A stretch of DNA of 64,000 nucleotides from Xanthostigma xanthostigma (GCA_963575645.1 OY754468.1:52463665-52527664), one strand, 5' to 3'. Shown: positions 22,827-34,399, counted from the stretch's first letter. The notes: generated by a model from the letters alone, not told the origin. Numbers and translations are program-made.

Positions 22827-23340
22827 CAGTAGAGACGCGATAATCCGGACTAATTAAAACACAGCTGATCCGGATTATCAAAATGTTCGGATTACTGGAT
22901 GTAATTTTAATTATCAAGAAAACAAACTAAAATGCTCATATTTTGCGGCTAACTGTTTATTTGAGGCTCCCTTTTTTAATTTGTCAAGAATTTCGTTTTT
23001 TACTTGCAGTGATAAAGTAACGTGTGATCGTTTACGCGGCGCCATAGTGCGTTCTCTATGTATTTCTATCTCATTTTGACAACGACTACATACATACTAA
23101 AACCACCTAACTTCTCTCACTTCTCCGGCAACAAATATGTATGTAACTGTTTGTAACACACCGCCGGCCAATAGTGTTGACGCAAATAGTGCCGGTACAG
23201 CTACTCAATAACTAAGTATCATGATCCGGATTACTGAAACTGGAAAAATCCGGACTACAATGTACATAATACTATCAAACGACTGTCCGAATTACCAAAG
23301 AATCCGGATTATGAAGGTTCGGATTAACGCGTCTCTGCTG
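22827..23340 (-). mobile_element. pogo/Tigger derivative with 43-aa transposase N-terminus
   Basis: The ends CAGTAGAGACGCGATAATCC and its complement are flanked by TA. On the minus strand, 22914-23045 encodes MAPRKRSHVTLSLQVKNEIL... then LKKGASNKQLAAKYE, a clear CENPB/jerky-type helix-turn-helix of a Tigger transposase, before a stop. The catalytic part is absent. Its TIR differs from the element at 20766-21002, so this is a separate family. Confidence 0.8.
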
Positions 23341-23794
23341 TACGTTTAAATCATCAAAAGCTTACAATAATGTAAGAGAAAACTTTGAGGTAGTACAATT
23401 TCAAGCGGTTTTTCATCGATAATATTAATTGTACTATGTTAATAAACCAGTCAAAAGTGCATCTTGAAAAAATTACTAAAAAGGAACAAACGCATGCACT
23501 TACCGATATGTAGAAAATATTGACAGTCAAAATAGACGGATTACATAAAATATAATTAAATACGTAATAAATATTTAAAAAAAAAATGACGCTCACAAAA
23601 CAATTGCCCCAATTGGTTACAAAGAGCCATTAATAACACCGCGAAAAAAATATTCAGTTTGGGACAGTGAAATAATCTTGTGAGAATCGAAACGGTATGC
23701 TATTTGGCAAGTTATTTCCTTGTGAGTTCGATGCAGAAAATTGTATTTTTAATTTTCAGTCGCACCGAAATCAAAAACGGGACGGTAGCTTCGA

Positions 23795-24626
23795 TTATAC
23801 GCAGCAAAGCCTCTTCCACAGCGGCTTTCTATACATTTTGCGTTCTAGCGCCGTGAGTATAGCCTGGTCAAAAGCATCTTTTAGATGGGCGCAAGTTAGA
23901 GCCGAGGTTTCGATATACGGAGCGTTTAAACGTTCCGCGAGGGCGCGGGCTTGAGAAGGCGTTATCGGACACTGTCCGTAACGCCTGAGTTTATGCACGG
24001 TTTGCGGGTCGTCTCTCAAATCCGCCTGGGTACCGACTAAAATAATCGGAGCCCCGAGCTCCGAAATTTCATTCAACCATCTTGTGCGCGCCGATTCGAA
24101 ACTGGCAGGCGTGACGACCGAAAAACAGAGCATGAAAACATCAGTTTCCGGGTAGCACAGAGTTCGCAAGGGGTCCATTTCGTTCTTAAAAAGAAGAAGA
24201 AAATATTTTAATTATACGAAAAAAAAACGCAAGTGGGTATAGGTATTTCAGGTGTGAATTAATTTTTACCTGTCCAGCGGTATCACAAAGTTGTACATTT
24301 ACAGGTTGGCCGTTTACTTCAACAATTACTGCAATAAAAGTGGAATTAAACTGTGCGATTCCGAAGATAAATTATAAGTGAAACACTTTTAGCTTACCGC
24401 TGTAATTGTCGAATGCGGTGGGCTGATATTCCCTCGGGAACGTGTTGTTGCTGTACGAAACGGCCAGGGACGTCTTTCCTACGGCCCCGTCGCCGATTAG
24501 CACGCATTTGATTTGTTTTTTCGGTCTCTTTGTTTTCGCCTTTCTCGATTTAAAAATAATAGCCTGTTGCTGTTTCAACAAAGGCTGCTTAGTACAACTT
24601 ACATTCATTACCGATTGAGGTGGCAT
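23795..24626 (-). CDS. RhoU: RhoU/RhoV-like atypical Rho GTPase (3 exons, 225 aa)
   Basis: Minus-strand exons 24398-24626, 24270-24328 and 23795-24184 join to 225 aa. Rho-family G motifs are visible: GDGAVGKTS (P-loop), PTAFDNYS (switch I), [15 protein letters not shown] and ETSALT. A basic, Pro/Gln-containing N-terminal extension of about 45 aa precedes the G domain. The tail ends LWKRLCCV rather than in a CAAX box. Both are traits of the Wrch/Chp (RHOU/RHOV) branch, whose members cycle nucleotide fast, are palmitoylated and act on the cytoskeleton and junctions. The G12-equivalent glycine is present (GDGAVG). It is transcribed away from CSN2, with 432 bp between the start codons. Confidence 0.9.
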
Positions 24627-25058
24627 TTATCAAATAATAGTATTAACACAGTTTAAAAAGAAATTAAAATAAATTTTTAACAAATAACACTACAAACACA
24701 TACGTCATTATATTTACAAAATTTCAGGAAGACATTTTGAAGAGAAATCTACAGACTGACATGACTCACACCTGTTCGCGATTAAAAACAGGTAATTTAT
24801 TACACGAATGACGAACGGTGCATAATCATAAATACAGTTACCATGCAATTGTGTACCTCGCGAGCGTCGGCGAAATGTGACGAGAAAATTAGCTCACGGC
24901 ATGGTTCGACAAATCTGAAATCAGAGATACAAGAACATGTTTAAAACTTGGAAATCTGCGTTTATCTTCGGGGCGTAGTGGGAGATAGTGAGTGCGTTTG
25001 TACCGGTGAGGTTAATTTGGCTGTCATTTTTAAGAAATTTATTTAATTTTAAGTAGTT
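24627..25058. promoter_or_regulatory. Divergent promoter region, RhoU / CSN2
   Basis: 432 bp between two outward-facing start codons and free of recognisable repeats, so it probably holds both 5' UTRs and promoters. I see no clear TATA box. The segment just before CSN2 is GC-richer than its surroundings. Confidence 0.45.
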
Positions 25059-26393
25059 ATGTCGGACGTGGACGACGATTTTATGTGCGATGAAGAAGAG
25101 GATTACGGTCTAGAATATTCCGAGGACAGTAATTCGGAGCCGGATGTGGATTTAGAAAACCAATACTACAATAGCAAAGCCTTGAAGGAAGACGATCCCA
25201 AAGCTGCACTGCAGTCTTTTCAAAAAGTATTAGATTTAGAAGGAGGCGAAAAGGGAGAATGGGGCTTTAAGGCGCTTAAACAAATGATTAAAATTAATTT
25301 TAAACTTCTGAATTACCAAGAAATGATGACGAGATATGCACAATTATTAACATACATTAAAAGTGCAGTAACCCGAAATCATAGCGAAAAATCGATCAAT
25401 TCGATTCTAGATTATATATCGACGTCGAAAAACATGGAACTGTTGCAGAAATTTTACGAGACCACACTCGATGCGTTGAAGGACGCGAAAAACGATCGTT
25501 TATGGTTCAAAACAAACACCAAGCTCGGAAAGCTTTATTTCGACCGAGGAGAATATAATAAACTCGCAAAGATACTGAAACAGTTGCATCAGTCTTGTCA
25601 AACAGACGACGGCGAAGACGATTTGAAGAAAGGAACGCAACTCTTGGAAATATATGCGCTCGAAATTCAAATGTACACGGCTCAAAAAAATAACAAGAAG
25701 CTCAAGACGCTCTATGAACAGTCTCTGCACATCAAATCTGCGATACCGCATCCGTTGATAATGGGCGTGATACGAGAATGCGGCGGCAAGATGCATTTGC
25801 GGGAAGACGAGTTCGAAAAAGCCCACACGGATTTTTTTGAGGCCTTTAAAAATTACGACGAATCGGGGAGCCCTCGCCGCACGACGTGTTTGAAATATTT
25901 AGTGTTGGCAAATATGTTGATGAAGTCCGGAATAAATCCGTTCGACTCGCAAGAAGCGAAACCGTATAAAAACGATCCGGAAATCCTAGCCATGACCAAT
26001 TTAGTAATGGCTTACCAAAATAACGATATCAATGAATTTGAAAAGATACTGAAACAAAACCGAAAAAACATTATGGATGATCCGTTTATCCGCGAACACA
26101 TCGAAGATTTATTACGCAATATTCGTACGCAAGTTTTAATCAAACTGATCAAACCGTACACGAGAATTCATATTCCGTTTATTTCAAAGGAGCTCAACAT
26201 CGATGCGGCAGAAGTAGAGAGTTTGCTAGTATCTTGCATTCTAGATAATACGGTCAGAGGCCGAATCGATCAAGTTAATCAGCTGCTCGAACTGGACAAA
26301 AAGTCAGTTTCGTCCGCGAGATATATTGCCTTAGACAAGTGGACAAACCAACTTAGCTCTCTTCATTTAGCAGTTACAAATAAAATGGCATAG
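25059..26393 (+). CDS. CSN2: COP9 signalosome subunit 2 (CSN2/Alien), intronless, 444 aa
   Basis: One uninterrupted frame of 444 codons, matching the usual length of CSN2 (human 443). The acidic start [20 protein letters not shown] is characteristic. TPR-like helical repeats follow (with [16 protein letters not shown] and [20 protein letters not shown]), then a C-terminal PCI domain ([20 protein letters not shown], with [12 protein letters not shown]). CSN2 is a scaffold of the COP9 signalosome, which removes NEDD8 from cullins, and the orthologue has been described as a nuclear-receptor corepressor (Alien). An AATAAA lies near 26476. The absence of introns is unusual beside intron-rich neighbours (see findings). 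Confidence 0.97.
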   Translation: MSDVDDDFMCDEEEDYGLEYSEDSNSEPDVDLENQYYNSKALKEDDPKAALQSFQKVLDLEGGEKGEWGFKALKQMIKINFKLLNYQEMMTRYAQLLTYIKSAVTRNHSEKSINSILDYISTSKNMELLQKFYETTLDALKDAKNDRLWFKTNTKLGKLYFDRGEYNKLAKILKQLHQSCQTDDGEDDLKKGTQLLEIYALEIQMYTAQKNNKKLKTLYEQSLHIKSAIPHPLIMGVIRECGGKMHLREDEFEKAHTDFFEAFKNYDESGSPRRTTCLKYLVLANMLMKSGINPFDSQEAKPYKNDPEILAMTNLVMAYQNNDINEFEKILKQNRKNIMDDPFIREHIEDLLRNIRTQVLIKLIKPYTRIHIPFISKELNIDAAEVESLLVSCILDNTVRGRIDQVNQLLELDKKSVSSARYIALDKWTNQLSSLHLAVTNKMA

Positions 26394-26950
26394 CTTTGTT
26401 TTATTATCTTGTAATATTAATGCAGTTTGCCAAAAATGTTTTATCGTATTTTGCATTATGCTTTTCTCCGTTTAAAATAAAGGTTTACATTTATGATAAA
26501 TTTATTGTACCTTTATTTTTTCATTTTTAATTTGAACGAGATTTTGACAGGTTTAAATTTTTCAAATTATACTCAGGAGTATAGTTGTACGAGCGAGTCT
26601 TAAAAACAAGTGTGTTCTGAAATGCCGTACTCCTTGGGAAGTTAGCAGAAGCTTTAAACAGAGAAAAAAAATCTTTAATGTACACTTTTTGTAAACAGTG
26701 TCAAAAATGTAAAAAATAATTATCAAAATACATACACCAATATTACACGATTAATTTTTAAATGTAAATTTAACAAAGCTTGACGCTTTGCACCTCCTTA
26801 TCCTACCTTTTATCAACAACCGTCAGGCAAGCCAACATGACGCCAAATTGCGCCAAATGATTTCATGAACTAACGCAAAAGAAGAGGTTATAGTAACCGA
26901 TAAATTAATAAAATATTAATTGTGCTCCGTTACTAATTTTTTAAAAAGAA
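26394..26950. other. Spacer between CSN2 and sud1
   Basis: It contains the CSN2 3' UTR with AATAAA near 26476 and then the sud1 promoter and 5' UTR. No repeat or additional gene is recognisable. Confidence 0.5.
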
Positions 26951-29900
26951 ATGGAATCTTCAGACGATAAACAAACATCAAGACCGGTATCGGTTATTGA
27001 TCTTATAGATTCAGATTCAAACGACGTTGTCATAAACGAAGCTATGGGAGGTTAGTAATCAACATCTATAAATATTATATTTACCCACTTTTTACGCAGA
27101 CTTTTTCATGTGTCGTATATATGTCGCCGGGATATTGTCAAACCCGTGATATTATAATTTCACTTATAGACGGAGAGCTAGCTACGGAAATAGGTTTGCA
27201 ATTTATAGAGCAACGAAATCCCGCTAGTTAGTGTCCCATACTATCATTATTAATTAATCCGGGCGCCTGGAAGCTGTTCAGCGGTGGGTGTAAGAGTGGA
27301 TGGGCAACAAAGGGGTTGTAAAATCAACTGAAGGTGTGCAATTTATAGAGCTCTGTGTTTAGTGTGATATTATAGCTAATTATGTATTTAATTCGAATAT
27401 AACAATGCCAGGCGTTTTAATTGGGGGAAAAGTAGTGCCAGGTGACATCCAAGGTGCGGGAAAAAGTGCCAAAGTCGTCTCATTTACAGAGGACTGGGCC
27501 TATACTTTTTTATTAGAGTGGACCTTCAGGTATACTTTATTTATTATGTAATTAACTAATGAAGAATGATATCGTTGCAAGATATTATATATTGACAACT
27601 TTTCATTCATGTTTCAGGTCACGATAAAATTTGACCCAGTAAATGAGACGACTTGGCACTTTTTCCCGCACCTTGGATGTCACCTGGCACTAGTTTTCCC
27701 CCAATTAAAACGCCTGGCATTGTTATATTCGAATTAAATACATAATTAGCTATAATATCACACCAAACACAGAGCTCTATAAATTGCACACCTTCAATTG
27801 ATTTTACAACCCCTTTGTTGCCCATCCACTCTCACACCCACCGCTGAACAGCTGCCAGGCGCCCGGATTAATTAATAATGATAGTATGGCATACTTACTA
27901 GAGGGATTTCGTTGCTCTATAAATTGCAAACCTATTTCCGTAGCTAGCTCTTGGACTATTAGTGAAATTATAATATCACGACTCTTTGTCAATCGTGATA
28001 TTGTAATTTCACTAGTGAAATTACAATATCACGGATTTGACAATATCCCGGCGACATATATATATCAAAAATTAAAAAACTGTATTATGCATAATAAAAA
28101 TAAAATGCAGCAATATTGATGATATAAGGAGTTTGTTTTTTTTTTTCATTTTTTTAGGGGCAGGCATTAAACGGAGATACTCGGTTATCGATATAGCTGA
28201 TTCAGATTCGAACAGCAGTGCGCTGAACGGCCACAAAGCAACTTACGATGGACCAAACTCACAGCCTTCTACGTCGCGCCCTCGGAAAAAACAGCATTAC
28301 GTCGATTCGTGTACAGATTCAGAATCCGAGTCTTATTCGGAATCGGAAAGCTCGGAAGACATCGAATGGATTGTAGAGAGTTCGTCTTCAGACAGTGAGT
28401 CGGAAACAGAAAATGAAAACTGGGATCAAGATTGTGTAGTTTTACCAATAGTGCCTAGGGACAATGTGTTTTCTGGATGTAAGTTATGCCGTATTTTTGA
28501 AGTGAAAACTTCTTTAGCGGCGCTGTACACTTTTTTTGTAATGGGTAAAAAATGTTAAACTCGCGTCAGGAAAAGTAAGAACTGGGTGAGACTCTCTAAG
28601 TGGTAGTAATTGCCAGATACTTTTTATACAACGTTAGACATCTAGCGTTGAAATATCGTACATAAAAATGCAATCTATGATACAAACCATTATAGAACGT
28701 TAGACATCTAGCGTTGAAATATCGTACATAAAAATGCAATCTATGATACAAACCATTTTGATCGAAAATTCGTAAGACGTTAATATTCAAGTTTTCACTT
28801 CTGCCGGCACTCCCGGAGTGCAACCCGTCTTTTTTTTTAATCGATGCTCGATACAATCATCCGAAATGTTACGTAGTCCGAATCTAATTTTTTTTTAATA
28901 ATTTCTAGACTGCAAATTAGAAAGTACAGAAAAAGAAAACACAGACGTAAATATGGAATCAGATAGTATATCTTTGAATGGATTTTTAAAAACAGATAAA
29001 CTACAGACAACGTTTCTTAAGAATTGGACAGAAAACACGCCGTTTTCCGACGAGAATATCGATTTAATATCCGATCCGTTTAAATTATGCACGATAAATC
29101 AATTGATCGATGACGACAACGTTTTGAAATCAATTCGAAAAGAAATGAACGATCTGAAATGGGACAAAAGACGGTTAGATTTATACGAATTGTTTCAAAC
29201 TCAAGATCTCGTTAGTGTAAATTCGAAATGTATCCAACGGGCGTACAGTTTTCTTAAAACAGACGTCATGCCTTGGGTAAATAAATCTCTATATTTGAAA
29301 CAATACGCTCGGACAGTCTTTCATTTATCTTTTGTTTTTACGGTAGGTTAGCAAAGTGACCGGACTCGAACTGACGCATGTTTCGGCATCTTGTTCAATG
29401 TATACACATTCGGACTTCCTATTGGTGCACGACGATCTAAAAGACGATAGAAGCGTAGCGTTTATCCTGTACATAACAAATCCGATAACGGACAGCAAAA
29501 ACGGAGATACGGAATCCTGGTCGGAAGAATTCGGCGGAGCTTTGCAGCTTTTCGATTCGGACTCGGAAGGCCAACCCCGTAAGCCCGTCAGAGAAATATT
29601 CCCGAGAAATAACCAGTTTGCTTTCTTTCAAGTTACGCCGAATTCATATCATCAGGTATCGTAACGCAAAGACAGTTTTAGAAATCTTATGAAAAACGTG
29701 ACAATTGGGCTTTTGAATGAATTTTTTTTTTGTCATAAATGGAAAGATCGTATAGAAGTTTTATAACAAAACTATTTTTCTTTTTTTTATTTTCGTTATA
29801 ATTCAAAAGTTATATCAAATTAAAAATAAATTTTTGTACCCAGTTCCGAGAACGCGCCGACATTTCCCGAACATAATGTGACGTCATAATGTTTTAGTCA

Positions 29901-32900
29901 ATACACATGTAGAAGCCATTGATAGTATACTGCGTATATACATTTTACCATTATGACGTCACAACTGTCAAAAACAATTTTAGTGCGTTTGCAGTCACGT
30001 GATTTTTTTTAATATTTTATCAATTTTAAATTGCTTATAATTAATTTAAAAAAAGTTTTTCGCATCGATTATCAATATTATTTATAATAAAGTTTTAAAA
30101 TACAATAAAAAAATCGATAATTATTTTTTTTTTCAAAAGCCTAATTATTTACAGGTTGGTGAAATAAAAACGATGGACTACAGCCGTTTGAGTATTAACG
30201 GATGGTTTCACAACAACAAATTATCGGAACAAAATCCGCCCAGGTTAAGTACGCCGACGGACGGTTTGTTCGGTTCAAAAATCACGTCTCCGATCGTCGT
30301 CGACGGCTTAGATTTGAAGGAGTGGATTACACACGTCTACTTAGAAACGAACTCGAAAGCGAAAATTCAAAGTTATATCGAAGAAAATTCAGAAATCAGT
30401 TTATCGGACTATTTCGTTCAAGAAAAATGTGCAAATATTGCGAACGAACTAAACGATAAAAGTAAATATTTTTTTTTCCAATCGTGACCGGGCATAATAC
30501 CTGTTATAGGCCCCACTCACGATCAAACTTCATGCCACAGTTCAGTGTTCAGTGAAGTTGGACCGATTAATCGAAAGACTGACTGCTACCACACACAGTT
30601 CATGCAAACTGCTCATTCTTTTAAATTTTTTGTGTTCAGTTCGGTTCAGTTGTTGGCATACACTCGTCGAGTATAGATATATAAAATATATATTATATAC
30701 ATACTATAGATAATTAATAAGAACTAAATGAGTTATTTAAATGGTGAGGATTGGCTGTTCATAGCTGTGGGATTGTATTTAAAATAGGGAAATAAGAAAA
30801 AAAAGAAGAATATGGGTGAAAAATTTGTTAGAAATGCGTGATTCAAGAAGTCATGTTTATTTGATTAATGAATTACATCTTGAACCGCTTGATTGGAATA
30901 ATTATTTACGAATGGATGAATTAAATTGCAATTATTTACTGGAATTAGTTAGCCTATTTATTAAGAACCAGGACACAAATATGCGAAAATCTATTTCTGC
31001 ACAAGAAAGACTTGCAACAACATTGAGATTTTTGGCTTCTGGTTGTACAAAACACAGAACTCCAAAAACTGAACTGAAAAAAACCCACACACACAGCAGT
31101 TTACTTGAACACTGAACTAAAAGTCGTTCAAAAATCAAGATGCATTTGATGAGTTCATGCCTGACTTCAGTGTTTATTTGTCCCACACATTATCATGCTT
31201 CACTGAACTATAAGTTTGAACACTGAAGTCTGAACTGTGGCATAAAGTTTGATCGTGAGTGGGGCCTATTACTGGATATTTTTGCATGAGAAAATGTAAT
31301 AAATCGTTGAAAGTTTACCGTGTTTGCTGTGATGTTTCAGATATAAAGTGGAAATGGGTCGGGCCTCCTAACAGACGACTCTACGAAGTGGCCGATGAGG
31401 ATACCTTACCTCCGCAAGTGCAACAGTTAACGCGATTGTTTTATTCGGCGAAAATGTTCTCGCTTTTAAGAGAATACACCGATTTGGAGCTCGACTTAGA
31501 CTCGGGCAATAATCCCGGCGTGAAGATTGAGATGCAGCGCTGGACCCCTCAGTGCTATTCGGTATTTAATTTCAATTGTTTTCACGACTCGTATTTTCTG
31601 CAATTGAAGGGTACACGGAAAGAAGGCGATTTGTCAGTAAAAATTCGAAATTAATTTTTTTATGCCATCTTGTAGCCAAAAGTCGTACCTTTCTGTTGGT
31701 GTATTCATTTTAGACAAGAATACGCTAGGTCAAAAGTTATAAGCGTTGAAAGAAATGCATCAGCAAGTAAATGGTACGATCTTAAACACTTCAAAATGCT
31801 CTCCTGCAGGGCCCTCGCGCCCTATAGTGCGATGTGTGCGATGCACGCGGGCGGCACATTCAAGGGGCGGCAAATGGCCTAGTTGTGATATGTTTTTGTG
31901 CTGTATAGAAAAAATATATAACTGATATTATTTTAATTTTATTTGCATACTCAAGCCTGCGTGACAAACTCTTACGAGTAGTTATTTATTTTTTAATGAA
32001 ATTCTAATTCGAAATATTTTGCGCGCAGTTTTCGATTCGATAGTTAGTTCACATCAGCGCGTAGACAGGGCGCCCCTATCGGAAGATTCCCGCATATGTT
32101 TATATCTTGATTTTTTCCTATCGTTTCCTGCAAGATGGGAGTGAAGTAAAGTATTTTTCAATCAACAAATACTTTTTACTAATTGATAAACTAATGATTA
32201 TTTTGACTTAATGAATTTTCTCAGCTCAGCGGTGAAACTAAATTTTTCTCTCAGTCGTAAGTACGACAGGAGAAGAACACAGTAAAAAATCGCACGGAGT
32301 AAACTGTTTTTGTAGAGAACAGTTTACTTCGCGGGGAGTGATTTTTTTAGCGTGAAGAGAGAATTTTTGAAGTTCACTCTGTACGGAGTGAATTTTCAAA
32401 ATTCACTGTTTAATGTGTTTCATTTTAATTGATTATATTTCATCCCGCTTTTGTCCTGATTAAAAATTTGACTCGTTTTTACTTTTAGCCTATCATTTGT
32501 AAAGTATCTTTCACTGTTACATTTTTCACATTTTTATTTGTTTTAAAAAATTAATTATCTTATTAGTATTTTTACCTTCCAAATCGTTTTGTAATGGCGA
32601 TGTGAAGTGAAGCATTGTTGCATTTCAGGAAAGTAATGAAAGAAAAAAACCTTCGGGTGCACAATTTCAGTAACTTAAGAAAATTAGCCAAGAAGAAAAA
32701 AACAAAATGTCTGATTCTATGAAGAAGTATTTGCAAAAAGACAAGGAAACAAAGTTTCTATTAATTGCACTTACAGTATTAGTTATTTAGGATTTTTAAC
32801 GTTTTTCAATTTGTCATATCGTCTAGTGAGTTTATCCCCAATAAGGGGCGTCAATTATGAATCCGCACGCGGGTGGCGTGAGACCTTACGAGGGCCCTGC

Positions 32901-33304
32901 TCTCCTGCACAATTTACATTTTTTGACAAACCGCCTTCTTCCCGTGTACCCTTCAATTATAAATGTTCCTAGAATTACGACCGATCAAAATGACCGCCAG
33001 AAACCCTTATAATTCTGATTTCTTCTCTGTTGATATTTAGTTAATGTCGGAATCCCGCTGGTTTTCGAGTAACGAATTGGACGTGGTCCTGTACTTTGGT
33101 TGTTGCGAAAATCAAATCGGCGGTCAAGTATTGTACGTGAGTCAAGACGAAGAACAACAGAGCGCTTTAATAACGATAACTCCGTGCGACAATCGTTTAA
33201 ACGTCGTGTTTAGAGACAGCGGCACGGCCCGCATCGTCCCTCACGTGTCGGACCGAAACAGAAATCAACAATTCTACATGCTCGTCTGCACGTACAAGGA
33301 ATAA
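26951..33304 (+). CDS. sud1: Prolyl 3-hydroxylase OGFOD1 / Sudestada1 (7 exons, 629 aa)
   Basis: Exons 26951-27050, 28158-28478, 28909-29276, 29347-29655, 30155-30461, 31341-31561 and 33041-33304 join to 629 aa. OGFOD1/Sud1/Tpa1 hydroxylates a proline of ribosomal protein uS12 (RPS23) using Fe(II) and 2-oxoglutarate, affecting translation accuracy and stress granules. The 2OG-oxygenase core shows the HxD iron ligands in FLLVHDD, the second His in SYHQV and the 2OG-binding Arg in YSRLSINGWFH. The second, non-catalytic oxygenase fold follows, with WKWVGPPNRRLYE and VVLYFGCCENQIGGQV. The N-terminus has an acidic Ser-rich extension of about 150 aa containing two similar SVID-x-DSDSN motifs. An AATAAA overlaps the stop codon. 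The introns hold at least six transposons. Confidence 0.95.
27116..28065. mobile_element. Outer foldback element in sud1 intron 1
   Basis: The left tip TATGTCGCCGGGATATTGTC is mirrored at the right by GACAATATCCCGGCGACATA. The arm continues with GTGATATTATAATTTCACT, present several times on the right. The element at 27168-27957 is inserted inside it. Confidence 0.7.
27168..27957. mobile_element. Foldback element with family A ends but a different interior
   Basis: The tips AGACGGAGAGCTAGCTACGG and CCGTAGCTAGCTCTTGGAC match family A tips, but the arms (GTTTGCAATTTATAGAGC...) do not match the interiors at 4581-5290 or 54152-54797. The arms of about 350 bp are close inverted copies around a centre near 27570. 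Confidence 0.75.
28495..28836 (+). mobile_element. MITE family C copy 3 (two internal units)
   Basis: It starts GAAGTGAAAACTTCTTTAGC, 16 bp after the sud1 exon 2 end, and ends CCCGGAGTGCAACCCGTC. It contains two 60-74-bp internal units. Without it, intron 2 would be about 90 bp. Confidence 0.75.
29704..30145 (+). mobile_element. MITE family M copy 2
   Basis: The ends ATTGGGCTTTTGAATGAA and the complement of ATTAGGCTTTTGAAAAAA. It is the inverted counterpart of 10772-11222. It ends 9 bp before sud1 exon 5 and makes up nearly all of intron 4, so its T-rich right end probably supplies the polypyrimidine tract. Confidence 0.75.
30507..31268 (+). mobile_element. PIF/Harbinger derivative with transposase fragment
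   Basis: The TIRs TAGGCCCCACTCACGATCAA and its complement are flanked by the 3-bp duplication TTA (30504-30506, 31269-31271), as in PIF/Harbinger. The plus frame 30816-31053 includes NQDTNMRKSISAQERLATTL, then RFLASG, the N-terminal signature of Harbinger (HARBI1-like) transposases. The catalytic DDE part is gone. It lies in sud1 intron 5. Confidence 0.85.
31807..32899 (+). mobile_element. hAT derivative with transposase remnant
   Basis: The ends CAGGGCCCTCG and CGAGGGCCCTG are flanked by the exact 8-bp duplication CTCTCCTG (31799-31806, 32900-32907). The plus strand near 32640-32755 encodes ERKKPSGAQFQ, a stop, then LKKISQEEKNKMSDSMKKYL, resembling the N-terminal linker of ZMYM-like hAT transposases. 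It lies in sud1 intron 6. Confidence 0.8.
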
Positions 33305-34399
33305 ATTTCTTGTAAGTTTTAAAATTTTATTTATATACGGTTGAAAACAAATGAACAGTGTAATTTTGAGCATCGTTTGTTTACTAAAACAATTGAATAC
33401 CATGCGTCGACAATAACTGTCACAGCTATCGATTGCTTTTAATTAAATAACGTTTTTTTATAAGGATTTGAACGAGTTAGGTTTTTAAATAGTTTAATAT
33501 CTTCTCTTTTTTTATAAAAGAACTTAGAAGTAGTGAATTTTGTACGAAAACTAAATTGTTCATGAATAGATTGGTATACCCTACACTCATGTACCTCCTG
33601 TAAATAATATTTTTACATCCTATTTTAATATTTGATAAATAATTTGTGTGAAAAAAACTTGTTAATTAACCAGCACATGCTTCGTAGTTGATTCGAAATT
33701 ATTTTTACTTTTTTGATTATACTATAAGTTCGTTCCAAGCAGCCGCGAACGGTAATAAAACCGTACACAGTCTTGTTACTGCGCAAGACTGTCTTGCGCA
33801 GTATCGATTTTTGAGCTAGTGCGCAAATTAGTCTTGCGCAGTGACAAGACTGTGTATGGTTCTATTACCGTTCACGGCTGCTTGGAACGAACCTTTTATA
33901 TTTGACAGTTTGTTCTAATTTACAACAAAATCTAGATTCTTGTTTATCGGCAAAGTTTTTTCTGTTTTGTTTCCGTTTATTATGTTTTAAAAAATTTGTT
34001 AGCTTACAATAAAAATGTATTGTTAGTTTTAAGAAGTTTTATTTTATTGACGTAGCACTATAAAATAAGTACAATTTTCAAAATAATATATAAATATATT
34101 TTGTGTACCTAATAATATGATTGTTGTTAAAATAACCAACTTCTGTGAAGTTAAAAATTGTACTTTTCATTTATGAATCCATTTAAACCTATGATTTTTT
34201 ACGTCTATTATTTTTTACAATATATATATCATTTGTCTATTAAAATGTCGGAGTGTTTGAAAATTGCAAATATTATGAATGAAAAATAAAAGAATGTTAG
34301 TTGTAATTTGTTTTTGCTTACCGATAAGTTAATAAAAAAGAATATCGACAAATTCCGAATCGAATTTGCAATTTGTGTCATTCGAAATTGGTTTAGTGA
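33305..34399. other. Spacer between sud1 and the unassigned 507-codon ORF (convergent)
   Basis: AT-rich, holding the sud1 3' UTR and one small MITE at 33727-33893. A minus-strand AATAAA near 34050 could serve the unassigned gene. No other gene is supported. Confidence 0.5.
33727..33893. mobile_element. Short foldback MITE
   Basis: The ends GTTCGTTCCAAGCAGCCGCG and CGGCTGCTTGGAACGAAC are inverted, and nearly the whole 166 bp folds on itself, with GACAAGACTGTG/CACAGTCTTGT inside. It is a single copy in this window. Confidence 0.75.

Larger units (their letters stand above)
15645..23794. other. Gene-poor region between row and RhoU
   Basis: No gene is supported. It starts with the row 3' UTR. 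It contains a TIR element (16104-16480), a hairpin (16485-16570), a tandem duplication (17100-17940), a hAT MITE (18997-19535), two pogo/Tigger derivatives (20766-21002, 22827-23340), a foldback with a nested MITE (21300-22085) and a family D copy (22376-22590). The stretches 18000-18990 and 23345-23790 show nothing I recognise. The more GC-rich 19980-20260 has an open frame without similarity to a known family. Confidence 0.6.
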
